Assembly (NCBI GenBank): GCA_037903475.1
Contig: JBAJFG010000492.1
Location: 2,480,001 to 2,544,000 of the forward strand
Origin: Ancylostoma caninum
Lineage: Eukaryota > Nematoda > Chromadorea > Rhabditida > Ancylostomatidae
Direction of reading: 5' to 3'
DNA: 64,000 nt
Below are positions 58,301-64,000 of this stretch, piece by piece. The position numbers and the translations under genes were made by a program. Numbering within the stretch: the stretch's first letter is position 1; each line of letters starts with the position of its first letter. Under the pieces are notes generated by a model. The model made no database searches, had not been told where the DNA came from, and saw only the letters and a program-made list of their open reading frames with translations.

Positions 58301-59142
58301 ATTCTCATCTTTATAAATGTATCTGTGGAGTAGGAATCATCCGAAGAGCAGCATCAGCAGCATCATAGCTCTCAAATTTTTGTGAGAAAGTGAATTTGCT
58401 TTCTAGATGCGCATTCAATTTTGTGCTTCAATTTCCGTGGATGAATTCAGCAGTAAAACTAGAATTTATTCAGTAGGAAACTGCCACGCAAATGAATCAT
58501 CTAGAAAATAATGGATGTGTGAGAAAATAATGAGAAAATAATGTAATGATAACTATGTATATCTTACTGACCTCTGAGCTTCCCGCCCCAATTCGTCCTT
58601 GCAATGAAAGATGCCCCTTTCTTCAAACAGTTCCACCCTGAGAGGCGTAGGGAAGGATTTGGTTTTTAACAGCGAGATGAATTAGGGCTCACCTCCGAAA
58701 ATACACTGTCATATCATCTTTTCCATCCACCTCTTATCTTTCAGAGGATACGTTCCAGTTTTTCCTATGATGATCGTAAAGTAGTTTTCTCAAAGCTAGT
58801 ACCGAAAGAAAATCAGCGACTAATTACTTTATTCAGCCAAATAAAATCGCTTAATCTTCACTCTGATGCAAAGCTGTTCATTAGAAAACCACAACTGTGT
58901 CCATTTAAGCCGTCGTCACCAAAATATTCTGCTTTTTCTGCCTATTTATCGCTCTGAAGAGCTACATTCCAGTCGATAACGACGTCCTAGAATGTGAGAA
59001 GCGGGTAAGTTTATTATGTAACCTTAACACGTCGAAGAATCTTTGGACATCATTCCTTCTTCAGCAGAAAGCTCTACAGCCCGTTTCTAATGCAAAAGCA
59101 ACGACTCCAGTAATCGATGTGGTAAAGAGCACTGCCTTGTGA
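43298..59142 (+). CDS. OATP/SLCO-family organic anion transporter, 18 exons, 650 codons
   Basis: OATPs are 12-span plasma-membrane carriers exchanging amphipathic organic anions. Splicing the exons 43298-43365, 43427-43558, 44114-44211, 46094-46268, 52503-52624, 53687-53789, 53851-53975, 54617-54714, 55878-56022, 56425-56503, 56964-57077, 57299-57437, 57493-57594, 57657-57736, 57790-57854, 57915-58049, 58910-59004 and 59065-59142 gives 1953 bases (650 residues plus TGA). All phases agree and the length is normal for the family. Diagnostic parts are CGWSWFSPKCL at the N-terminus, QGMMVNGFISTSISSIEKRF in TM1, the OATP signature DPRWYGAWWIGFL (about 241-253), and a ten-cysteine Kazal-like loop (432-496) between TM9 and TM10. 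The end STAL fits a class I PDZ ligand. Intron 4 (6234 bp) holds an antisense LINE. Substrate cannot be told. Least certain are the start codon and the acceptors of exons 4, 5 and 9, each chosen because phase and family spacing demand it. Confidence 0.93.
43427..43558 (+). CDS. OATP exon 2
   Basis: Residues 23-67 with FSPKCL and TM1 (about 32-55). Acceptor TTTCAAG, donor GTTTGT at 43559. Confidence 0.92.
44114..44211 (+). CDS. OATP exon 3
   Basis: Residues 67-100: FNLSSTKSGVFSATYDVAVA and TM2 (about 76-97). Acceptor TTTTCAG, donor GTAAAA. Confidence 0.93.
46094..46268 (+). CDS. OATP exon 4
   Basis: Residues 100-158: TM3 (RCIGYGMFMVGIGALLLILP) and the first large extracellular loop with an NSS glycosylation sequon. 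The TTTCAG acceptor at 46088-46093 was preferred over the later AAAG because it supplies VNKV and restores the family's usual loop length. Donor GTAAGT at 46269. Confidence 0.88.
46391..46440 (+). repeat. Dispersed direct repeat, copy 2
   Basis: AACTGCTCATCGCATTTGAA followed by TCTATGAACCTGGAACAGTTG; partner of 42728-42775. Confidence 0.6.
47682..48683 (-). pseudogene. LINE ORF2, C-terminal half (reverse transcriptase)
   Basis: Encodes the RT from LLRFLKSFLSDRHQKVSVNG through TPSGVPQGTCLGPLLFLLYI (motif B) and QCSIYADDCKIF (motif C, YADD at 48483-48494). The thumb and C-terminal region include VYVRPILEYCTPLWCPS and FTRRIFARAGL, a CR1/Jockey hallmark. Ends in TAA at 47682. It joins the upstream half (same protein) after a single-base shift at about 48676-48683. 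Confidence 0.85.
48676..50467 (-). pseudogene. LINE ORF2, N-terminal half (endonuclease and RT start)
   Basis: Begins MKDWHNFIFLFNARSICNK and contains an apurinic-type endonuclease: ITETWC, LLYRSP, LLAGDFNFPNINW and STSDHCAI, covering the expected catalytic E, D, N and H positions. A linker leads into RT motifs (VENYRPVCLTSCTSKVLERI and ACYIDYKKAFDSVP, motif A). The frame is lost after GVSG, where one base must be gained or lost to continue in the downstream half. No other lesion is seen in about 600 codons. Confidence 0.87.
50546..51478 (-). CDS. LINE ORF1 (310 residues, intact)
   Basis: Starts MARQTSSGKKTSSTDAAQEM. Residues about 25-100 form a probable coiled coil (IEKFDSYSISMQRSLTEAFD and SRLSEIENKL), as in trimeric LINE ORF1 proteins. 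The middle (GRIIKISLPSQELRDALLAH, then YTMEELLFDRTLRKQAGDLN) resembles the RNA-binding and C-terminal part of such proteins. The tail is Ser/Pro/Thr rich. It lies 78 bases upstream of ORF2. No CCHC zinc knuckles are visible. The frame is undamaged. Confidence 0.75.
   Translation of the reverse strand: MARQTSSGKKTSSTDAAQEMPVWACKLIEKFDSYSISMQRSLTEAFDRILGQIDDLHRIQNSIISRLSEIENKLISTSISTQQTQQSLIYSTFVKLRADGQKIDDKLKRITWVGIDEMGDEQSTRQFDREILKEMVYTSGNDDLIQAFEVGNITSHRHPAGEPRAPGSRGRIIKISLPSQELRDALLAHMRSGRQSLTKQFVHSYARRDYTMEELLFDRTLRKQAGDLNAREGKLIYVVRDLEIVKLRTPRDLPRRTLSHLSTNNCNPRKTTRSTWSQSLLSAPSPSALTSQGTVTNFTQVPPISSFSSA
51739..51765 (+). mobile_element. Isolated hAT-like terminus
   Basis: CAGTGGCGCACGTAGAAAGT resembles the end of the hAT MITE at 7908 (CAGTGGCGGACGC). 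No inverted partner was found nearby, so the element is truncated or the match is partial. A C12 run lies at 51910-51921. Confidence 0.4.
52503..52624 (+). CDS. OATP exon 5
   Basis: Residues 158-199: TM4 (YPLLLLSQLFIGFGAAPLF) and DEFDSHKK. Acceptor CTCTTTAG at 52501-52502 is chosen because it alone gives the phase needed by exon 4. Donor GTGAGA. Confidence 0.88.
53687..53789 (+). CDS. OATP exon 6
   Basis: Residues 199-233: TM5 (FMGVSTVGPALAFIGGGYLL). Acceptor TATTTTAG, donor GTGAGT. Confidence 0.92.
53851..53975 (+). CDS. OATP exon 7 (signature exon)
   Basis: Residues 233-275: the OATP signature DPRWYGAWWIGFL and TM6, then PLCMFPRKLN. Acceptor CTATTTTAG, donor GTAAGC. Intron 6 is 61 bases. 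Confidence 0.95.
54617..54714 (+). CDS. OATP exon 8
   Basis: Residues 275-307: central cytoplasmic loop (DERKKNDVIQTHAKLNVDFS). Acceptor TTTGCAG, donor GTGAGT; ends in phase 0. Confidence 0.92.
55878..56022 (+). CDS. OATP exon 9
   Basis: Residues 308-356: TM7 and FIPKLFENLFGFSSSWAS. The acceptor TTTTCCAG is chosen because it is in phase 0 and aligns FKIFK-MFFFNK with the family's loop. The frame is open further upstream, so an earlier start is conceivable. Confidence 0.88.
56425..56503 (+). CDS. OATP exon 10
   Basis: Residues 356-382: TM8 (GLIIVPMGLIGSFMGGKLG). Acceptor TTTTTTAG, donor GTAAGA. Confidence 0.93.
56964..57077 (+). CDS. OATP exon 11
   Basis: Residues 382-420: TM9 (MKMCMALTVVMVISSTAFLL) and the start of the large extracellular loop. 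Acceptor ATTTCAG, donor GTATGT. A G13 run lies in the preceding intron at 56802-56814. Confidence 0.93.
57299..57437 (+). CDS. OATP exon 12 (Kazal-like loop, first part)
   Basis: Residues 420-466: CNYACQCEGLFNPVCASETG and SPCHAGC, the Kazal-type cysteine pattern of the OATP fifth extracellular loop. Acceptor ATTCCAG, donor GTGCGT. Confidence 0.93.
57493..57594 (+). CDS. OATP exon 13 (Kazal-like loop, second part)
   Basis: Residues 467-500: LCSCSTMFNQTVN, then GWCEVSCQ with two NxT/NxS-type positions. The acceptor AAATCAG at 57492 is the one keeping phase 0; the intron before it is 55 bases. Confidence 0.9.
57657..57736 (+). CDS. OATP exon 14
   Basis: Residues 501-527: TM10 (IIFFSLFAMLAASVFALAP). 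Acceptor ACTTTAG, donor GTAGGA. Confidence 0.93.
57790..57854 (+). CDS. OATP exon 15
   Basis: Residues 527-549: VVSFHHRDAFICFGWMFMRV, start of TM11. Acceptor TTTCTAAG, donor GTTCGT. Confidence 0.92.
57915..58049 (+). CDS. OATP exon 16
   Basis: Residues 549-594: SIPGAVLFGAVIDTTC, a highly conserved OATP segment, then LYDAKNLGFYIFLF entering TM12. Acceptor CTTCAG, donor GTAAGT. Confidence 0.95.
58910..59004 (+). CDS. OATP exon 17
   Basis: Residues 594-625: TM12 (KIFCFFCLFIALKSY) and the start of the cytoplasmic tail. Acceptor ATTTAAG, donor GTAAGT. The 860-base intron before it has no recognisable content. Confidence 0.9.
59065..59142 (+). CDS. OATP exon 18 and stop
   Basis: Residues 626-650 and TGA (59140-59142). 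Hydrophilic tail ending KSTAL. Acceptor CTTCTTCAG. Confidence 0.88.
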   Translation, partial: QKALQPVSNAKATTPVIDVVKSTAL

Positions 59143-59513
59143 GGTTCTAGAAGGATTTTGAGTAATCCGTTACATTTTACAGGCACATTGATGTTTATCT
59201 GTTGTATTCGATACTTAGTCCTATCGACTAGGATGTGACTGCATTTTGAGATATTTGTTAGGATTCTCTCATATATTATTGCTAGACGGGTCGAATCACA
59301 ACGCCATATCACATATACTGGATGAGTACCGGCACTTTCCTTACCAATTGACCTCCAATCCTCGTATTTGTTAGACATTGGATTATGCGAGTGATCCGTG
59401 ATGCCTTTTTCACCCTCGCTGCCTTTTTGTATGGCTTTACGTGGTTATTAATGTGGACGCGGTTGTCACAGATATGTCATGGGTGCTACGTTTAAATGGA
59501 TTAAAATCATTGA

Positions 59514-59519
59514 AATAAA
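59514..59519 (+). terminator. Candidate polyadenylation signal of the OATP gene
   Basis: AATAAA 372 bases after the stop codon, the first perfect hexamer I see downstream. It implies a 3'UTR of roughly 390 bases. Confidence 0.5.
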
Positions 59520-61190
59520 GTATTTAGTTCATTGTTCTGTTTGAAATCATCAAGCAAGCAGTTGCTAGATGCCGTTTCAAGGATTTTCATGTAATTGGAG
59601 TGGCCAGGAGACGCTGTTCACAAGTTCTAATCAGGAGTGTACAGAATTGTCCGTTTTCCGTTTTACGGCCACTTTTGGTCTGCGCGTTGGAGGGACCAAA
59701 ATTAAAAGGCGATCCATTCGAAGGTAGAGGCGAAAGGAATCACATTTCCGTTGCAAACTACGTCTTGCGTTTTCTGGATTTTGGTCGTAGAAGGAAAGAT
59801 TAAAGGCAGTGTCCAGGCAAAATTTTCGATTATTGGGTTTATGCGGTTACTAGGCCGGCTTGGCTACCAACTACTTGGCTAAGGTATGAACTTGAAAGAT
59901 CACAATCACAAAACGCCCGAGAAAACCATTTTCCGAGCGCCTTCCTGACTGATGAGGGCTAGATGTCCGGAAACACCTCTCGTCAGTAAAGGGCGCAGAG
60001 AAAATTCTCATCGATCGATAGCGTCAGTTCGCTGCCTCAATTTCAGCTTCAACCAGTCAGTTCCTTTTCCTTCAGGGGTCCGCATCTCTGCTAAAGTACT
60101 ACTTGTTGACTAGTTTTTGCAAGAAGAGGTAAGTTTTGGTATGAATAGCCATATCCTGACATAATGTGATCGTCGAACACTCCATCAAGTATAGGCCCGT
60201 AAACTGTAGATCTAGGATCATCTAAAATGAAGAACTGGAGTGCTGAGCAACAGTACCTGAACGTTTAAAACACATACGCAGAGAGACGCATACGAAAGAG
60301 ATCTTCCAGAGATGAGTCAATCGGAATAGAGAGACGCCGCCACAATCAGTTTGATATAACCCAACGATGCTCCACTTTACACCAATTTTACGCGCAAAAT
60401 GGCAGACTCCGGATGGGCCGGCCGGGCACTGGGGATGGGTTTGGGAACTGGGTCTGAGGTGGATATCTCGCCTATTTCTGCGACTCTTTCGCTGAAACTT
60501 CGTTATCGAGATTTTGGCACAAACTTGAGTTTTCGACTACGATGAGAAGGGATACATTGCCAGAACTCATGAAAATATGATTTTTGAAAGTCATTAATTT
60601 GCTGCGTCAGAAGAGGATGGTCGAGTTGCGCTTTCGGTCGAGTTCGGAGTCAACAACTATTACAACGTAAGAATAAGGAGGAAACATGGGAATTACAACC
60701 ACACCAATATAAGAATAATGGGGGAAAGTCTGCGGAATAAATTTTTCCATAGAAAAACTGAATGAGTGCCTGCGAAAACAGCTGATTCGTTTCAAGTGTC
60801 GCTCCAACGCTACTTTTGCTAAGCAGGGCAGCTGGCTGTCTCGAAACGTTGAGCTAAAGTTGTCTCCTAATATCTAGCGAAAGGCGGAATCTCCGACGGC
60901 AATTCCGTCGCATAATTGTCTGGACTACGAGGTTCGAAACTCCCAGAAGTCCAGAGATGAAGATTATCGTGATTGCTGCCATTAAATAATACGTTTTTGG
61001 CCTGGAACTTCCCAACCAATGCTAAGAATCCTCCACCCAAATAACCGTTCTCTCATAAACATTGCCATATAGAAACTGAATATTCTGCAAGTACTTTCAG
61101 GCGCAAGTCTGGTTTCCAAGGCTTTCAAATCTTCGGTGAAAGAGCCGTTTGCACTGATGTAAACGAATGAGATGCTGACCCGACATCCAG
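59520..61190. other. No recognisable gene
   Basis: No supported exon. At 59800-59830 TTAAAGGCAG followed by AAAATTTTCGA echoes the left end of the TTAA element at 15478, but no right end is found. A B-box-like word GGTTCGAAACTCC at 60931 is isolated. Confidence 0.4.
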
Positions 61191-61341
61191 GGCTGGGATT
61201 CATGAAACGATAACCAAGCAAACCCATGCTAGCAAACCAACTTTTGCCGTCTGCCGTCTCTTAGTGCTATGTAGTCATTACGATAACCAATAACTCTAGC
61301 TATCCTTAGTTTGCTTGGTTATCGTTTCATGTATCCCAGCC
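61191..61341 (-). mobile_element. 151-bp MITE, copy 2 (inverted relative to copy 1)
   Basis: GGCTGGGATTCATGAAACGA at the left and its inverse at the right, with inverted arms of about 32 bases. Same length as 14295-14445. The interior matches that copy when reverse-complemented. Confidence 0.82.
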
Positions 61342-62209
61342 CAGTACCGTTACAATACGGCCTATAACTCTTGTGCAAGAAGAAGGATTGCGACAAATTG
61401 ATCCGTCGGCTACGGATTAATCGTTAACGAACCGTTGGCATGCCCCGACTTCCTTAAACGTGAAAATTTTAGAGATTGAAACACATATCCGGTGTCCCCA
61501 GCCAATTTCGAGACAAGATGCGAATTTTTCTATCGTTTCATTTCAAGGAATTTTCCTTTTGAAAGAAAGGTGAAATTTCTGAAGATAAGTACGTGAAACT
61601 GAGAAAAACTGTCAGGGAACGTTCAAGAATGGAAGGTCATAGACACTGGTAGGTAGAAATTCGGCTAATTCTCTCATGAGTTCAATTCCAGGATAATTAT
61701 CACAGGTTTCAATTTGCTCTACATATTTTTTCGCGAAACTTCAGGATTTCGGCTATTAATGAGGTATTTGATGCATGATCGGAACGAGAGCTTCCCAATG
61801 GGGTGGCCGGGTTAGTGTTAGGTAATTTTTCTACAGGCGCCTAAAAATTTGCAGTGGAGGTACGGTAGTCCACCTGTTTTACAGAAATGCACTCTTTTCA
61901 TCATAAACTGCGAAAGCTTCGACCTGAACACCTAAGATCTGAATAAACGGTAGCTTTCAATCTATTTATCTTGAATTTGACTCCAGTTTGGCTTTCCGCC
62001 TATCACCGATTACAGTCAGGTTTTAGGCGATGAAAAATAGAACTTTCACCACAATTGGGCATCCTTTCTTCGATTATCTGGATCGTAACGTGGTAATTTT
62101 TCAAAAATAACACAAGCCCAAATTCTTGTCTGGAGATATGTGTTTTATGTAGAATATAATCAAAACATATTCTACATTGAATATAATAAAACAATTTATC
62201 CTAATAATC
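61342..62209. other. No recognisable gene
   Basis: No supported feature in this stretch. Confidence 0.4.
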
Positions 62210-62910
62210 AATATTGACGACGTTATTCTGGAAAAATTCCGTACTGCTGCACAACAACTCGTCTCATTCGCTTTCGGGCCAACGCTACATACTTTTGGCG
62301 AACATCAGGTAATAGTTTCCTCCAATATCGGATGATCTTGACCTCCAGGTCGTCGGGATTGCATACACGTCGTTTTCTGACCAATTTCCTGCGTTAAACG
62401 TTAAAAAAAGAATTATTATGATACTACCTAGTGAAATTCCTCATATTTCCTCAAACAATTTCTATGGGGTTCAGATATGGTGATTCTGCAGGCCTATACA
62501 GGGACTCTATACCCCATTCAAGGAATTTTTGTGAGATATAGCGAGGTCTTGTGACACGGAGCATTGTCTTGAACGATCCGAGTGAATCCTGAATTTTAAA
62601 ATGAGTTGGACATCAGGTGCCGAAAAGAAAGATCAAGGTCGTTGTGGGTTTTTCCTGCAACAGGCATGTAGCACTTCTTCAGGGCGGCGGTACACCTCGC
62701 TATTGATGCGGCAGCTCCCAGCTAGAATGGCTAGGTGAGTGGCACGACGAGACAATATTCCACGCCATATACGCACCCCCCTTTACTCGGCCACGCATTC
62801 TCAAGGAAGGATTCCCCTTTCTAGCGAAGCAGAATCTTGTAGAGAAGCGAACTAACTGAAAATTGTTGTTGAAAAGAACTGGAGCTTTCCAAGACTGTAG
62901 AAAGGGAACA
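62210..62910 (-). mobile_element. Degenerate Tc1/mariner transposase
   Basis: On the minus strand, pieces in shifting frames spell out a DDE transposase: RIVQDNAPCHKTSLYLTK (the second catalytic D in QDNAPCHKT), WGIESLYRPAESPYLNPIE (third acidic residue in NPIE), and the C-terminal DLEVKIIRYWRKLLPD with MRRVVVQQYG. Upstream traces (AYMAWNI) fit the region before it. At least two frameshifts and stops exist. No inverted repeat was found around it. Confidence 0.7.
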
Positions 62911-63108
62911 TCAATTTTTCAATGGAACGCTTGAAATGTGGGAAAAAAATGCAAAAACAACATTGTCATTGGGGAAAATGGGAAAACAGCACAAAATCGA
63001 ATAAACAAGATGGAAATTGTGAAAATACTAATCTCGTGTTTAGTTGCAATAAATCTCGAGGATTCAGCTTAGTCCAACTCACCCTGTATTGTGCTTTCAT
63101 CAGTAACT

Positions 63109-63357
63109 CTGATAACTGTGCAGGACGAGCGCAGACCAAACCTCGTAATGGTTTGGGTAGAAACCCTAGCAGCAACGGTTGCCAGTTGTTGCCATCCTCT
63201 CCTCGATTGCTGCTCAATCTGTCAGCCCTTTAACAGCAATTGCTGAGGGACGGCAGCAATCAAGGGGAAGGTGGCAGCAACTGGCAACCGTTGCTGCTAG
63301 GGTTTCTACCCGCACCATTACACCATTCGGGCTGCCTTCGTGCTGCACAGTTATCAG
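63109..63357. mobile_element. Foldback element with arms of about 120 bp
   Basis: The left arm begins CTGATAACTGTGCAG and passes through GTAATGG and GGGTAGAAACCCTAGCAGCA. The right arm is its inverse, ending CTGCACAGTTATCAG at 63357. Identity is highest in the inner 50 bases. The two arms nearly meet at about 63230. The frames that cross it are products of the palindrome, not genes. No target duplication seen. Confidence 0.75.
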
Positions 63358-64000
63358 ACAAAGATGCAGTCAGAAAGAACTGTCGTATCTTGAGGCATCT
63401 GGGCACAGAACTGCATCCAGCCAACATTGTCGAAGTCTATTACTGTATGGGAATATTTTTTTTGTTATACGTCTGCATTCCGTCTGCCGCATCAGCCTTT
63501 TCATGCTCGAGATGCTCAAAAAATTCCTCGGGATGGAGTCGACCGCACACTGCAACGGCTGTTACAGAGTTGTTGTTAATGTAGCAACGTTCAATTTCTG
63601 CCGTGATTTTTCCAGAGGGCTAAAATTAAATTCGAAGTATACATTATCTGGCACAGATGGCGCAATTTGCAAACCAGAGTGTGAGCGTTGAACGAGCCAC
63701 TTTTCTCAGCGATTCAGAAGATTCGAATCTCTTGAAAAATCGCCACAAAATGTCATATCTAAAAGCTGGATCGACCTAAAGAATGATTTGTCGTGCATAG
63801 AAAAAAGTCAGCCAGGACCTGTTGTTCGCCAACCGAAGGAAAAACTCAACTTCTGAATTTCCGGTAGAGCAAAGCATTCGGACTTCCTGGCTATTGTATA
63901 TCTTGTGGCTTGCATGGTGGATATTCATTTAGAACTATTACTACAGCTATGAAAAAAATCGATGGCGAGGAATATGCAGTACGAGGAAGGTAAGAGGAAG
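63358..64000. other. No recognisable gene
   Basis: No supported feature before the window end. Confidence 0.35.

Noticed and set aside
63179..63691. 170-residue plus-strand frame
   Set aside because: Its first part is the foldback palindrome and the remainder has no motif.

Overview
This is eukaryotic nuclear DNA, most likely from a strongylid (hookworm-like) nematode. The support is the gene style: many short exons with small introns, acceptors mostly of the TTTCAG/TTTTAG type, an OATP-family transporter, LDLa mini-proteins and a dense mixture of nematode-type transposons. The species cannot be fixed from the sequence alone. No rRNA, canonical tRNA, CRISPR, operon or prokaryotic feature was seen.

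Layout. 1-960 holds a decayed non-LTR retrotransposon end. 2.5-6.9 kb carries small repeats, a perfect 23-bp hairpin, a possible uncharacterised two- or three-exon coding fragment (4082-4523) and a GC-rich inverted-repeat element. 7.2-7.85 kb and 16.3-16.8 kb hold two related minus-strand gene fragments, each encoding a CP-x-LFG cysteine module followed by an LDL-receptor class A module. Between and after them lie a hAT-type MITE, a 1.57-kb Tc1-type element with double (IR/DR) terminal repeats, two mariner remnants, a 151-bp MITE and a TTAA-flanked element. 18.1-26.3 kb is almost empty apart from minor repeats.

26.3-34.1 kb is a nest of retroelements: a 5'-truncated non-LTR element that is itself interrupted, then a minus-strand Penelope-like element (reverse transcriptase, GIY-YIG endonuclease and a hammerhead-ribozyme-like motif). 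The Penelope element is split by a 1422-bp element with 15-bp terminal inverted repeats and a perfect 9-bp target duplication. Next is a 209-bp MITE with a perfect 10-bp duplication. 34-43 kb has one mariner-derived element and otherwise nothing I recognise.

43.3-59.1 kb is the one complete gene: a plus-strand organic anion transporting polypeptide (OATP/SLCO family). I could assemble it into 18 exons whose phases all agree, giving 650 codons. Its fourth intron (6.2 kb) contains a nearly intact antisense CR1/Jockey-type LINE. The remaining 59.5-64 kb carries a second copy of the 151-bp MITE, a degenerate Tc1/mariner transposase and a long-armed foldback element.

The genes do not form a pathway. 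The window is an accessory-rich intergenic stretch next to a large transporter gene, and its main interest is the nested transposon record.
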